Source: Rothia nasimurium
GTDB lineage: Bacteria; Actinomycetota; Actinomycetes; Actinomycetales; Micrococcaceae
NCBI RefSeq assembly: GCF_928392795.1
Contig: NZ_CAKMTJ010000004.1
Location: 124,001 to 188,000, forward strand
Direction: 5' to 3'
DNA length: 64,000 nt
Position numbers and translations under genes: made by a program. The notes under the pieces are model-generated. The model did no database searches. It was not told the origin of the DNA and worked only from the letters and a program-made list of their open reading frames with translations. Below are positions 51,039 to 60,748 of this stretch, piece after piece; positions within the stretch are counted from its first letter, which is position 1, and every line of letters begins with the position of its first letter.

Positions 51039-52244
51039 ATGAGTGAGATACCTTACATTAGGCTGGATGTATTGCTGCAGTCTTTAGCGGTGGAAAAGGA
51101 CGCCCTGGTGGTGGGGGCGGTTGGTGCTGTTGTTGATGAGCTTCCTGAGTATCGTGCTGTGCCCCGCGAGGAGCTAGTTGAGAGCGTAGCCGGTGTTTTT
51201 GATGCGGCTATAGCCTGCTTGGGTAGTTCTGCTTCTGTTGACGAGGTGTTGGGTGAGGGGGCGGGGAGCCTTTATGCGGTTGCTCCGCGCCGAAAATTGC
51301 AGGGGGTTTCTTTGGCTTCAGTCTTGAGGGCGCACCGTTTGGCTCTATCTGCAACCCAGAGTAGGTTGGCGCAAATGGCGGATGATTCTGGCTTGCCTCT
51401 TGAGGAGCGGTTGCGGGCGATGGGTGTGATCTGGGAAGTGGGTGAGTGGTTTATGGTTCAGGTTGCTCGTGACTATGAGCCTGCGCAGCTTGCCGAATCT
51501 GAGCGACGAGGGGTTGAAAAGCGAGATTTCTTGACTCGTCTTTTCCAGGGGTCTTTGAGCGCTGCGGAACAGCAGGTTCGCTCGAGTGGTTTGGGGTTAC
51601 CTGGCGATCAAGAGTATCAGGTGGTTTTGGGGCGCGGGTTTGCGCCATGTGATTGGGTATCTGGGATTGAAGGAGCTTTTTCGTCGTTGCATGCGCCGGC
51701 TCTTGCTGATGACGTTGAGGGAGGTCTGGTGGGTGTGGTTCCGGTGCTGGAGAGTGTGGACGCTGCCACCTCCCGAGCGGGTGGCTGGCAGGAGCTTCGC
51801 GGTGGAGTTTTTGCTCTTGGGCGTCCTGTTCACATGGGTAATCTGGCGGCATCGCTGGAAGAAGCGCGAATCGTCTTGGCTTCGTTAGAACCGGGCAGCG
51901 TAGGTTGCTTTGATGTGCGTAGCCGGGGCTGGCGCCTAGCGGTTGCGTGTGCTCCCTGGCTGGGGGATGTTGTAGAACAAGGGTTGTTGGTGCCTCTGCG
52001 GGAGAATCGTGGCGGCGGTGAAGCCCTGCTGATGTATGTGTGGGCGTTTTTGGAGCATGGCCGTAGTTATCGTGATGCTGCCCAGGCTCTCTATATCCAC
52101 GAGAATACTTTGCGGAATAAGGTCGCGAAATTTGAGCAGATCACCGGCTGTAGGTTGAATGACATTGATGTCTGTATCGAACTAATGTGGCTGCGGCACG
52201 ATATGGCCCTGAAAGGTGCTCTTAGTGTAGGTGATTCAGTCTGA
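51039..52244 (+). CDS. PucR-type transcriptional regulator
   Basis: 401 residues from the ATG at 51039. The C-terminal PucR helix-turn-helix is clear: YVWAFLEHGRSYRDAAQALY then IHENTLRNKVAKFEQITG. The N-terminal half (about 20-150) is a sensory helical domain, with a GGDEF-like middle part (190-300) typical of CdaR/PucR. Such regulators often control catabolic transporters, here probably the divergent MFS gene. Codon third positions are richer in T than in neighbouring genes (for example many GTT, GCT, TTG codons), suggesting a different origin. The start lacks a good ribosome site. Confidence 0.87.
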   Translation: MSEIPYIRLDVLLQSLAVEKDALVVGAVGAVVDELPEYRAVPREELVESVAGVFDAAIACLGSSASVDEVLGEGAGSLYAVAPRRKLQGVSLASVLRAHRLALSATQSRLAQMADDSGLPLEERLRAMGVIWEVGEWFMVQVARDYEPAQLAESERRGVEKRDFLTRLFQGSLSAAEQQVRSSGLGLPGDQEYQVVLGRGFAPCDWVSGIEGAFSSLHAPALADDVEGGLVGVVPVLESVDAATSRAGGWQELRGGVFALGRPVHMGNLAASLEEARIVLASLEPGSVGCFDVRSRGWRLAVACAPWLGDVVEQGLLVPLRENRGGGEALLMYVWAFLEHGRSYRDAAQALYIHENTLRNKVAKFEQITGCRLNDIDVCIELMWLRHDMALKGALSVGDSV

Positions 52245-52266
52245 AGCATTTCTTGAGAGGGCTACC

Positions 52267-52542
52267 ATGTCATGCCTTGCCGGGCTTGTATCGATTCTTG
52301 CCGCCATCGTCATGCTGATTGGAGGTGCCACCGTGTGGGTTGCAGCGAGCAACCAGCTCGCAGAAGAACTTCAGACCCGCCGCAACCTGGTGATGGACGC
52401 TTCTTTCTTGCGCGCTTCTCTCTTCACCTCGGTTGTTTCCTTTGGTGTATCAGCCCTGGTCATGGGACTGGGAGTTGTGCTTGGTTTTATCGGTGCCGCT
52501 CTGCTCAAAATTGCTCCGAAAAAGGTAGCTGTTACCGCCTAG
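52267..52542 (+). CDS. Small two-helix membrane protein
   Basis: 91 residues from the ATG at 52267, with GAGAGGG upstream. Two hydrophobic helices at about 4-27 and 52-80 flank a polar loop (EELQTRRNLVMDAS). Family not recognised. It begins 22 bp after the PucR-type stop and may be its operon partner. A longer start at 52231 lies inside the regulator gene and has no ribosome site. Confidence 0.6.
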   Translation: MSCLAGLVSILAAIVMLIGGATVWVAASNQLAEELQTRRNLVMDASFLRASLFTSVVSFGVSALVMGLGVVLGFIGAALLKIAPKKVAVTA

Positions 52543-52700
52543 TTCTCTGAGTAGCAGCAAGTCCCAGCCCCGTTTCTTCGCCTCTATGCGGTGAGTAGAA
52601 GCGGGACTGTTGCCTAGATTACGAGGTGACGGTGCTGGTAAGCTGACCATAGGATAAGGCCCAGTAGCGGGCCAATGGTTTTAGGAAGAAAGAGGACGCC

Positions 52701-53222
52701 GTGAGCACCCAGCCCCCCGCATACCCCCAGTCGCAAGCACCCGCGGGCACAGGCGTCCTTCTGCCTCCTGCGCTGGACTGCGAAACCCTCGGCGAACCTA
52801 CCCAGTACCGGGTGCCTGATGCCCACCGTCGGCCCTATGGGGCAATGGTGCGTGACAAGCGAGGCCGTGGCTACTACCAGGCTGTCATGGCTCTATCGGT
52901 GGGCGTGGCGAGCTGGCTTGTAGTGCTCATGGCGGGCGTTTTTGCCCTGCTAGCTCTCATTCCTGCGGTGGCAGCTATCGTGCTGGGTATCAAAGCCTTA
53001 CACGCTCGCAAGCGTAACCCGCGCACCCGCTTTCATGGGCAGACAGCCGGTATGGCCTGGGGCGGTATTGCCCTGGGCATTCTCTGCATCCCGGTGGCGG
53101 TCTTCTTTTACTTCATGGCGAGCTGGTTCCTGAACGGGGCCGAAACCGCAAACTGCGAAATCACCCACGCCGGGGACGAAGAAGCTATCGCGCGCTGCAT
53201 CGAGAGCAACACCAGCTACTAA
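52701..53222 (+). CDS. DUF4190-like membrane protein
   Basis: 173 residues. A Pro/Tyr-rich cytoplasmic N-terminus (1-60) is followed by two membrane helices (63-92, 116-140) joined by a basic loop HARKRNPRTRFHGQ, and a short acidic C-terminus with two cysteines (ANCEITHAGDEEAIARCI). This resembles the DUF4190 protein at 48348 in plan and in its cysteine-bearing tail. Function unknown. GTG start at 52701 with AGAGGA upstream. Confidence 0.72.
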   Translation: MSTQPPAYPQSQAPAGTGVLLPPALDCETLGEPTQYRVPDAHRRPYGAMVRDKRGRGYYQAVMALSVGVASWLVVLMAGVFALLALIPAVAAIVLGIKALHARKRNPRTRFHGQTAGMAWGGIALGILCIPVAVFFYFMASWFLNGAETANCEITHAGDEEAIARCIESNTSY

Positions 53223-53361
53223 AAATGAGTGGGAATCTGCAGCGACTCTTATTCTTCCACAAGTCATCGAGAGGGCCCATCGCAACCATAGGGCTGTGAG
53301 CTCCACCTCAATCGCGTTATGATGGGGGAAAGCGCCCCCCCAGCACGCCCAGGAGCACCCC

Positions 53362-56190
53362 GTGACTGAATCAGAAGCACCCGCAGGCCGCTACGAGCAG
53401 GACGGCCAGGCCCCGCGTTTCACCCCGGCTGACCCAGCCCACCCCACAACCGACGAAATCCCCTTCATCTACCCGGCCCACTGGGAGGCGGACGTCGTCC
53501 TGCGCGACGGAGCCACCGCCAACCTGCGCCCCGTCGTCCCCACCGACCGGGCAGCCCTCGAAAAAATGTACGCGGGCCAGTCTGAACGCACTATCTACCT
53601 GCGTTTCTTCACCCACAAGCCCACCCTGAGCGACAAAGAACTAACCCGGTTCACCACGGTGGACCACAATAACCGGGTCGCCTTCGTCATCATGCTGGGC
53701 GATGAAATGATCGGCATCGGCCGCTACGACCGCACCCACAACCCCAACGAGGCTGAAGTAGCCTTCATGATTTCCGATGCCCACCAGGGCCGCGGCATCG
53801 GTTCGATTCTGCTAGAACACCTTGCAGCCGCGGCGAATGAGCGGGGTATCGACAGGTTTAGCGCCGAAGTGCTGCCCCAGAACCGGAAAATGCTCAATGT
53901 CTTTACCGATGCAGGTTACGAAATCTCCCGGGAATTCGAAGATGGCCTGGTCATGGTCTATTTCAACATCGACCCCACCGACCGCTCCCGCGGCGTGATG
54001 GAAGCCCGTGAACACCGCGCTGAAGCCAAATCTATCGCCGAGCTCCTTGCCCCCGACACCGTTGCCGTGATCGGTACAGCACCCCGCTGGGAAGCCAACG
54101 GCCACAAGGTCATTAAAACCCTGGTGGCAGGCGGATTCACCGGCACCCTCTACGGAGTTAACGAGGATCAGCTACCTGCCGGTGAGGTGCCCATTTACCC
54201 CAGCATCGGTGAAGTACCGGCCCGTGTAGATTTAGCTATTATCGCCGTCCCCATCGCCGAGGTAGCCGCAGCCGTAGAAGCCTGCGGCGAGGCGGGCGTC
54301 CGCGGCGTCCTCATCTACACCTCCGGCTACGCGGACGACGGGGCCCGCGGCCGCGCCCGCCAAAAAGCCCTGGTGAAATCAGCCCGTAGCCACGGTATGC
54401 GCGTCATCGGCCCTGCCTCCTTCGGCCTGCTGAACAATAACCCTGGCGTCCGCCTTGACGCCACTATCAGCGCCCAGGACCCCAAGCCTGGCGCCCTGGG
54501 TCTCTTTAGCCAGTCCTCAGCTATTGGCGCCATGTTCTCTAACACCGCCGTCAAGCGCAATATCGGTGTATCGTCCCTGGTTTCAGCGGGCAACCGCGCA
54601 GATGTGTCGGGTAACGACATCATGCAGTACTGGGAAGATGACGAAGCAACCCGCGTCTGCGCCCTCTACCTTGAATCTATCGGCAACCCCCGAAAGTTCT
54701 CCCGTATCGCCCGCAGGCTTTCCCGCGTCAAGCCCGTGCTCGTGGCCAAGAACGCTGTGACCGGCCAGCAGCTCCCTCCCGGGCATTCGGGGCGAACCTC
54801 CATCGCCCCCACCGAAGCCCTGGACGCCATGTTCAAGCAGGCCGGAGTTATCAGCGCCGAAACCTTCGACCAGGTGCTTGACGTTGCCCAGGTGCTGGTC
54901 TCCCAGCCCCTTCCCGCTGGGCGGCGTGTGGCTATCCTCTCCAACGCCTCAGCCCTGGGGCAGATTATCGCCGATAAATCTGAGGGCCTGAACATTGATG
55001 TGCGGGTGACTGAGTCCATGCTGAGGCTTACCGACGACGGCATCGACGGGCTAGAGGTGCTTGAAGATGTGGCAACCAGCGCCCTCGAAGCATCAGATAT
55101 TGATGCTGCCATTGGCGTCTTTCTCACCGGCGACTCTATCGACCCCAAGGATGTTGCCCGCGTGCTCTACCGAGCAGGGCAAAAGACGGGTAAACCTGTA
55201 GTGGCCTCCTTCCCCGGCACCCTGAGTTTCGACGCAGCCCTTCGCGGAATCTGGGAAGACCCGGATGAGCGGACGCCCGCCCCGGCAGAGGGGGACACAG
55301 CGGGGGAGAGCGCCCCCATCCTGCAAGAAGGGCTGCCCTGCTTTGAGTCCCCGGGGGCTTCTATCCTGGCCCTGGCAAGCGTCATGGACTATGTGGAGTG
55401 GCGCGAGAAAGAAACCGGGGTTCTGGCTACTCCCGAGAACGTCAGCCCCAAGGCTGCGGCCGCTGACATTGCCCAGCACCTGACCCAGGTGAGCGGCGAG
55501 AACCTGCTCGATGTACCGGCTTCTGCCACCGAAGAACTCCTTGCCCACTATGGCATTAGCCTGCTGCCCGAGTACGGTTTTGACACCGCAGAAGAAGCGG
55601 TTGAGGCCGCTGCCCGGGCAGGCGGCTACCCGGTCGTTTTGAAAACCACAGACGACTTCCTGCGCCACCGCATAGATCTGGGCGGTGTGCGCCTGGGCAT
55701 TGAAAGCGACGCCGAACTCATCAGCGAAATAGCCCAGATGCACCGCGTGCTTGAACCCTACGGCAGGTTCGACCTCACCGTGCAGAAACAGGCCCCGGCC
55801 GGCCAAACAGCGGTACTCACCGGCATCGAAGACCCCCTGATTGGCCCCGTGGTCTCCTTCGGCATGGCTGGGGATGCCACCAGTCTGTTGGAAGACTGGG
55901 CCCACCGCATCCCACCGCTGACCGAACGAGATGTCTACAAGATGGTGCGCTCGCCTAAGGCAGCAGCCAAGCTCTTTGCCGACGGCGACCTGCCCCAGGT
56001 GCGGGTTGACCTGCTCGAAGACCTCTGCGCCCGGGTAGCCCTGATGAAGGACAACCACCCCGAGATTGCCTACCTTGAGCTCAACCCCGTCCTGCTCTCA
56101 CAAGAGACCCTCACGGTGGTGGGCGCCAAGATACGCCTGGGCAACCCCCAGCAGCGCACCGATTCTGCCCGCCGAACCATGAGCAGCTAA
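53362..56190 (+). CDS. GNAT acetyltransferase fused to NDP-forming acyl-CoA ligase (Pat type)
   Basis: 942 residues. The GNAT domain (about 50-200) has the acetyl-CoA loop QGRGIGSILLEHL. It is followed by a CoA-binding domain (about 220-350: VAVIGTAPRWEANGHKVIK), a succinyl-CoA-ligase-like region (about 370-650: SSAIGAMFSN) and a C-terminal ATP-grasp domain (about 700-930: GGYPVVLKTTDDFLRHR). This fusion type acts as a protein lysine acetyltransferase (Pat/PatA group), controlling acetyl-CoA synthetases. In E. coli Pka the domain order is reversed. No cyclic-nucleotide domain is seen. GTG start at 53362 has AGGAG upstream. Confidence 0.9.
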   Translation: MTESEAPAGRYEQDGQAPRFTPADPAHPTTDEIPFIYPAHWEADVVLRDGATANLRPVVPTDRAALEKMYAGQSERTIYLRFFTHKPTLSDKELTRFTTVDHNNRVAFVIMLGDEMIGIGRYDRTHNPNEAEVAFMISDAHQGRGIGSILLEHLAAAANERGIDRFSAEVLPQNRKMLNVFTDAGYEISREFEDGLVMVYFNIDPTDRSRGVMEAREHRAEAKSIAELLAPDTVAVIGTAPRWEANGHKVIKTLVAGGFTGTLYGVNEDQLPAGEVPIYPSIGEVPARVDLAIIAVPIAEVAAAVEACGEAGVRGVLIYTSGYADDGARGRARQKALVKSARSHGMRVIGPASFGLLNNNPGVRLDATISAQDPKPGALGLFSQSSAIGAMFSNTAVKRNIGVSSLVSAGNRADVSGNDIMQYWEDDEATRVCALYLESIGNPRKFSRIARRLSRVKPVLVAKNAVTGQQLPPGHSGRTSIAPTEALDAMFKQAGVISAETFDQVLDVAQVLVSQPLPAGRRVAILSNASALGQIIADKSEGLNIDVRVTESMLRLTDDGIDGLEVLEDVATSALEASDIDAAIGVFLTGDSIDPKDVARVLYRAGQKTGKPVVASFPGTLSFDAALRGIWEDPDERTPAPAEGDTAGESAPILQEGLPCFESPGASILALASVMDYVEWREKETGVLATPENVSPKAAAADIAQHLTQVSGENLLDVPASATEELLAHYGISLLPEYGFDTAEEAVEAAARAGGYPVVLKTTDDFLRHRIDLGGVRLGIESDAELISEIAQMHRVLEPYGRFDLTVQKQAPAGQTAVLTGIEDPLIGPVVSFGMAGDATSLLEDWAHRIPPLTERDVYKMVRSPKAAAKLFADGDLPQVRVDLLEDLCARVALMKDNHPEIAYLELNPVLLSQETLTVVGAKIRLGNPQQRTDSARRTMSS

Positions 56191-56262
56191 GTGTAACCTG
56201 GCCATGACCTAAGATGGAGGGTAGACCTACCGGCCATATCTACCCTAGAAAGAGACGAGACG

Positions 56263-56886
56263 ATGAACCTCAGCGCAGCCGAAGCCCTCACCAGGGATAT
56301 TCAGCAGGCAGGCTTTTACCCCGAGCTCGTCCTCGATACGGTCGATGAAGCCCTGGCGGGGCTGGTGCCTACCTCGCACCTGGTTCAGGTAGAGACCCAC
56401 TTTGACCAGAACGAGGTGCACCGCCACATTACGGTGCTGGTGCTGGCCGGTCAGATGCTCCTGGTTGCCCACCTGGATGACCAGAACCTCGACGAAAGCG
56501 GCCAGCAGGTGCTCGCCCACGTGTCGGTTGAGACCCTGCACGTGAGCCGTATTCGAACCCTGACCATCAGTTACACCTACCCACAACCCCAGCACTACCG
56601 GGCCGGTAGCCCCGTTTCAGAAGTCTCAATGCTGATTGCCTGGACGGGCTCCCAGCGCCTTGACGTACAACCGGCAGACTGCCCCGACCCCGCTTGCGAC
56701 GCCGACCACGGCTACACCGGCATGGGCCCCCGGGAAGACATGCTCCTGCGCGTGAGCGCCCCGGCCGACGGGGAAGAGGCTACCGCCCAGGCCCGGAGCT
56801 TCGCCCGCGCTCTGCGCTCTGCCCATATGGCAGCTATGAACCAGGTTGCCGCCCCAGCAGGCGGCCCCGCGCAGGCAGGAGCCTAA
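56263..56886 (+). CDS. DUF5998 family protein
   Basis: 207 residues. The sequence LTRDIQQAGFYPELVLDTVD and HLVQVETHFDQNEVHRHITVLVL are typical of actinobacterial DUF5998, a cytoplasmic protein of unknown function. The middle holds SRIRTLTISYTYP and a Cys-Pro-Asp pair (DCPDPACDADHGY). It is followed, with a one-base gap, by the phosphodiesterase gene, with which it is regularly linked. AGAAAGAGACGAG precedes the ATG. Confidence 0.87.
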   Translation: MNLSAAEALTRDIQQAGFYPELVLDTVDEALAGLVPTSHLVQVETHFDQNEVHRHITVLVLAGQMLLVAHLDDQNLDESGQQVLAHVSVETLHVSRIRTLTISYTYPQPQHYRAGSPVSEVSMLIAWTGSQRLDVQPADCPDPACDADHGYTGMGPREDMLLRVSAPADGEEATAQARSFARALRSAHMAAMNQVAAPAGGPAQAGA

Positions 56887-56887
56887 G

Positions 56888-58120
56888 ATGAGCGTCCTAA
56901 CCGATTACTGCGGTAACGCCCTACCCACCGAACCCGGCTATGGCGGTAACAACCTAGCTGACCTCTTCGAATCCTGCGGCACCCTGGTCGCCCAGGGATC
57001 TATCACCCCCGACCCGCACCCCCTGCACGGGGCAGGACGTCACGACCTGCTCGGCCTGGCAGACCGCCTGCGCGCCGCCGGGGTTGACCCTACCCGCTAC
57101 CGCAGCGTCTGCCTGGTCATGGTCGACGGTCTGGGGCAGAGCCTGCTGAATGCCTACGGCTCCTATGCCCCCTTCCTGAAGAAGGCCACCCAGCTCGGCC
57201 CGATTCACTCGGCCGTCCCCTCAACCACGGTGGCTTCACTCAGTAGCCTGGGCACAGCAACCCCACCGGGCTACCACGGCATGGCCGGGTACGAGGTGAA
57301 AAACCCGGCGACAGGAACCGTGATGAACCAGCTGTCGGGCTGGGACAAAGCCGTTGACCCCCACCAGTGGCAGCCCCACCCCACGGTCTTTGAGCGCTAC
57401 CAAAACCATCTGGATGTAGCGACAGTATCGCTGAGCAAGTACGCGGGCACCGGTTTGAGCGAAGCGGGTCTGCGGGGCGGACGCTTCGTACACGCAGCCG
57501 GGTATGCCGCCCGCACCACCCTAGCTGCTAGCCTGCTGAACTCCCGTAAGCCGTCCCTGGTCTACCTCTACTGGGGGGAAATTGACCAGGCCGGGCACAA
57601 GTTTGGTACCCGGTCCGACCAGTGGCTAGAGCAGCTTGAAGAGCTGAACCTCGCGCTGAAGTCGCTGGCTCGCAGACTGCCCCCGCACGTGTTACTACTG
57701 GTGACGGCGGATCACGGCATGGTCGATATCGCCCCTGAGAATCGCATTGATTACTCGGCCGATACGGCTCTGCTGGATAATATTGAGCTGACGGCGGGTG
57801 AACCCCGCATGGTGCAGCTCTACCTAAAGGACGCCAGTACTTCTGCTCGCCAGGACGCCCTGGGCCGGTGGGCTGAGGCATGGGGAGAACAGGCCTGGGT
57901 CTTTGACTCAGAAGATCTGTTCGATGCCGGTTATTTTGGTCAGCCGATAACCGACGAGGCCCGCCGCCGTATCGGCGATATTATCGTGGCTGCCCGCGAA
58001 CCTATCGCCCTCTACGACATGCGGCACTACAAGCCCCACGCCCTGCAGATGGTGGGTCAGCACGGATCGCTCACACTTGAGGAAACACAGGTGCCCCTGT
58101 TGATGCTACCCACCGGCTAG
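56888..58120 (+). CDS. Alkaline phosphatase superfamily nucleotide pyrophosphatase/phosphodiesterase
   Basis: 410 residues. Metal and nucleophile motifs of the superfamily: MVDGLGQS (Asp), AVPSTTVASLSSLGTA (Thr nucleophile), YWGEIDQAGHKFG (Asp/His), TADHGMVDI (Asp/His), GQHGSLT (His near the C-terminus). No signal peptide is seen, so cytoplasmic. Members of this group hydrolyse phosphodiester or pyrophosphate bonds of nucleotides; the exact substrate is unknown. ATG at 56888 begins one base after the DUF5998 stop, so the two are translationally linked. Confidence 0.87.
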   Translation: MSVLTDYCGNALPTEPGYGGNNLADLFESCGTLVAQGSITPDPHPLHGAGRHDLLGLADRLRAAGVDPTRYRSVCLVMVDGLGQSLLNAYGSYAPFLKKATQLGPIHSAVPSTTVASLSSLGTATPPGYHGMAGYEVKNPATGTVMNQLSGWDKAVDPHQWQPHPTVFERYQNHLDVATVSLSKYAGTGLSEAGLRGGRFVHAAGYAARTTLAASLLNSRKPSLVYLYWGEIDQAGHKFGTRSDQWLEQLEELNLALKSLARRLPPHVLLLVTADHGMVDIAPENRIDYSADTALLDNIELTAGEPRMVQLYLKDASTSARQDALGRWAEAWGEQAWVFDSEDLFDAGYFGQPITDEARRRIGDIIVAAREPIALYDMRHYKPHALQMVGQHGSLTLEETQVPLLMLPTG

Positions 58121-58153
58121 AACCGGTGCGGACGCCCGCCCCGCCGCGCGCGG

Positions 58154-59161
58154 CTAGGGGCCGGTAGTTGCCGCTAGGGTGGGGTCTACGCTACTGCCGT
58201 CCGCAGCCGGAGCGCTAGATAGGCTCGCTGCGCTAGCAGTATCGGTAGCGGCAGTTTCAACGGAACGGTCCGGTTCTTCGGCAGGTGCAGCGTCATCAGG
58301 AGCTACAACTTCGCCCGGATCAGTAGCCACCTCAGTCGGCTCCAGAACCAGGGTTTCTTCTGCTACCGGCGTCTCTTCTACGGGAGCCGGTTCGGTAGCT
58401 TCAATGACTGTCTCAGCTGCTGTAGGCTCAGCGGCCTGCTCAACTATAGGAGCTTCTTCGGTCGGCGCGTAAAGAACACTGCCGGGGGCGACCGGCTCTT
58501 CGGTACCGCCGTCTTGTTCCGTGACAGTCGGTGCCTTGGTGTTAAAACTAGGAACGGGTGCCGCCGTTGAACTTTCTGCAGCCGCTGAGCTGGTCTCTGC
58601 TACCGTGGGTGTCGGGGTCGCCTCTACCGTGGTTTGTTGAGAGCTTTCGTCGTTGAGGGGTAGTAAGAAAGCGGCGACTAGGGTGATAGCGGCTGCCGTG
58701 AGTACCGCGGAACCGATAAAAAAGACCTTTGACCCGGTCTTGCGTTCTTCCTGCTCCTCTTCCGCATGATGGGGGTTCAGCTGATCACGTTCAGCTGCTG
58801 CGGCCGCCGCTGCGGCAAGAGCCGCCTGCCTGCGGGCCTCTTCTGCCCGTTCAGCTTCTTTAGCTGCGGCCTTTTCGGCAGCCCTGTCTGCCCGTCGCTC
58901 TTCCCGGGTGAGTTTCTCAACGACGTCGCCGTTGCGCATGAGGCCAAAGGCCAGAGAGTCGTCGTCCGTATCTACAACAGTACGGGTGCTCCCGTTATCT
59001 TCAGTCACGTACTCGTAACCGTTAGCTAGCGGCATAGCTTCGGTTGCATCATCGGTAGCGCCCTCGGCAGCGGGGGAAGGGAAAGCTTCTGTGGTGTCGT
59101 CGGCGGTGGTGGGCTTCTGGTCTTTAGAATCTGGTGACTGGTGGGAACGGGGCGTGGTCAC
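58154..59161 (-). CDS. Ala/Glu-rich single-pass membrane protein
   Basis: 335 residues. A cytoplasmic N-terminus with a long Ala/Glu/Arg coiled-coil (83-125) leads to one membrane helix (145-168). The outer part (170-335) is a low-complexity Ala/Glu/Pro/Thr/Ser tail, probably cell-wall spanning. No enzyme motif. The GTG at 59161 has AAGGAAAC upstream. It is transcribed downstream of sepH, with a hairpin between; a role at the envelope is a guess. Confidence 0.68.
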   Translation of the reverse strand: MTTPRSHQSPDSKDQKPTTADDTTEAFPSPAAEGATDDATEAMPLANGYEYVTEDNGSTRTVVDTDDDSLAFGLMRNGDVVEKLTREERRADRAAEKAAAKEAERAEEARRQAALAAAAAAAAERDQLNPHHAEEEQEERKTGSKVFFIGSAVLTAAAITLVAAFLLPLNDESSQQTTVEATPTPTVAETSSAAAESSTAAPVPSFNTKAPTVTEQDGGTEEPVAPGSVLYAPTEEAPIVEQAAEPTAAETVIEATEPAPVEETPVAEETLVLEPTEVATDPGEVVAPDDAAPAEEPDRSVETAATDTASAASLSSAPAADGSSVDPTLAATTGP

Positions 59162-59350
59162 GGTTTCCTTATCAAGTATTTATAAGCCCTTTACCCGTCT
59201 GCGAAAGGGGCGCGACATGGGCTGGTGCGGTGAAAATAAGAGAGATTACTGTATCTAGTGTACGCGCTGAAAGCTTGCCGGTGCTGTGGTGCCTCTAACG
59301 AAAATGTTGGCGGTGCGGGGCAATCCCTTCAGCTTCTCGTTAGACGGTAA

Positions 59351-59387
59351 GGCCCCGCGTTCTACCTAGACAGGCGGACGCGGGGCC
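59351..59387 (-). terminator. Terminator of sepH
   Basis: A ten-bp perfect stem GGCCCCGCGT with ACGCGGGGCC, 27 bp after the sepH stop, 17-base loop. Confidence 0.7.
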
Positions 59388-59413
59388 ATAACCTACACCG
59401 GATAACGGTGGCT

Positions 59414-60748
59414 CTATCGGCGCTGGTTGCCGAAGATGATGTCATCCCAGCTCGGTACGCTCGTGCGCTTGGCCCGGCTCGACTTGGGCTGCTGGGTCTT
59501 AGGCTCTTCTGCCTGCTCGGCCTGAGCCTCAGGGGTATCTTCTACAGCTTCGGTGAGGGGAGCATCAGCATTCTGGGCGTCGTTTTCACTCTTAGACTCC
59601 ACAGCGACGGGCGAGCCCTCAGCTCCCTGGACCTGCTCATCAGGCAGGGCGCCCTGAGCAGTTGAAGTCTCGGCGGGCAGGGGGGCTTCTTTAAGAGCTG
59701 CCGGAGATTCGGCACCCATCTCGCTAGCCTCCTCAGGCACCTGCTGCTCTACGGTATTTTCACTAGCGGTATTTTCGCTAGCGACTGTCTGCGGCTGGGC
59801 TGTTTCGTCGACTACCGACGCAACAGGTTCTTCGGCTTCAGGGGCAGGTTCGGCCTGCACCTCGGCCGCGGGGGCAGGACGAGAGCTGCGGCGGGCACGT
59901 TCGAGTAGGTCGGCCAGTTTGCGCTCGCTGGCGGGGTCAAAGGAGCGGACGCCGCGGCGAGCGGTGAGCTCGTCGAGCAGCTCGTTCTGTTCCTTCTGCT
60001 CGGGAACGCTCACGCGGGTCAAACGGGGTTCAGCGACCTGAACACCAACGGGGGCGGGGGCTGCCTGTTCAGAGGCTTCCTCCGCAGAGTCCTCCTGATG
60101 AGCTGCAGCCTGTTTAGTCGGGCCCGGAATGGGAGCATCGTGGGAGTGGTCGCGGCCCATGAGGAAGTAGGCAGCTTCATTGGACGCGTAGATGCTCTGG
60201 TTGGCAGGGTTGAAGTTCCATCGGGCAGGGAACATGACGCCGCGCGGTAGGTTGGCCTGGGCGTCCTCGCCTAGCTCTACATCGACAGACACGGTCCACT
60301 GGCCAGATTCCTGCTGCCAGGTGCTCCATTCCATGGGGGCTTGGGCGAAGCCGAAGCGCTCAGATACGGCTTCGATGTGCTGGTTGAGGCTTTGTGCCGC
60401 TCCGCCCTGGCCGGGGGCGGGGGAGATGACCACGGTGCGGGCTGTCTGGATGATGTTGGCGCGTTCAGCGACGATGGGCCACTCGTAGCGGCGCACGCGC
60501 TCCGGCTCCCACCCTGACTCTGCGGCAATCTCTTCAACCGTTGCGCCCTGGCGGAAACGGGTCTGGATGTCGCGGGGGCCAAAGGTGCCGCTAGCGCTTC
60601 CCCCGCGCAGGGGGCTGATACGGCGGGCGCGGGCAATGCTCTGCCGTAGGTTCTGGTCGATGGGCAAGAGGTAGGTTGCGCCGTCAGATGATTCGAGGAC
60701 AAGGTTTTCACCGTCGTCGTGAATGCCAGCAAGTCGCAGTTCTCGCAC
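59414..60748 (-). CDS. sepH: Septation protein SepH
   Basis: 444 residues. The N-terminal domain (1-110) has a helix-turn-helix: GPRDIQTRFRQGATVEEIAA then PERVRRYEWPIVAERA, the DUF3071/SepH signature. SepH binds FtsZ and promotes its assembly at septa in actinobacteria. Residues 210-400 are Ala/Glu/Pro-rich and disordered. The end has RAKRTSVPSWDDIIFG, the conserved C-terminal motif. GTG start at 60748 with AAGGAG upstream. It is divergent from the DUF4193 gene. Confidence 0.93.
   Translation of the reverse strand: MRELRLAGIHDDGENLVLESSDGATYLLPIDQNLRQSIARARRISPLRGGSASGTFGPRDIQTRFRQGATVEEIAAESGWEPERVRRYEWPIVAERANIIQTARTVVISPAPGQGGAAQSLNQHIEAVSERFGFAQAPMEWSTWQQESGQWTVSVDVELGEDAQANLPRGVMFPARWNFNPANQSIYASNEAAYFLMGRDHSHDAPIPGPTKQAAAHQEDSAEEASEQAAPAPVGVQVAEPRLTRVSVPEQKEQNELLDELTARRGVRSFDPASERKLADLLERARRSSRPAPAAEVQAEPAPEAEEPVASVVDETAQPQTVASENTASENTVEQQVPEEASEMGAESPAALKEAPLPAETSTAQGALPDEQVQGAEGSPVAVESKSENDAQNADAPLTEAVEDTPEAQAEQAEEPKTQQPKSSRAKRTSVPSWDDIIFGNQRR

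Noticed and set aside
55093..56058. A 321-codon open frame antisense to the GNAT/acyl-CoA ligase gene
   Set aside because: High-GC shadow frame; the plus-strand protein is clearly real over the same bases.
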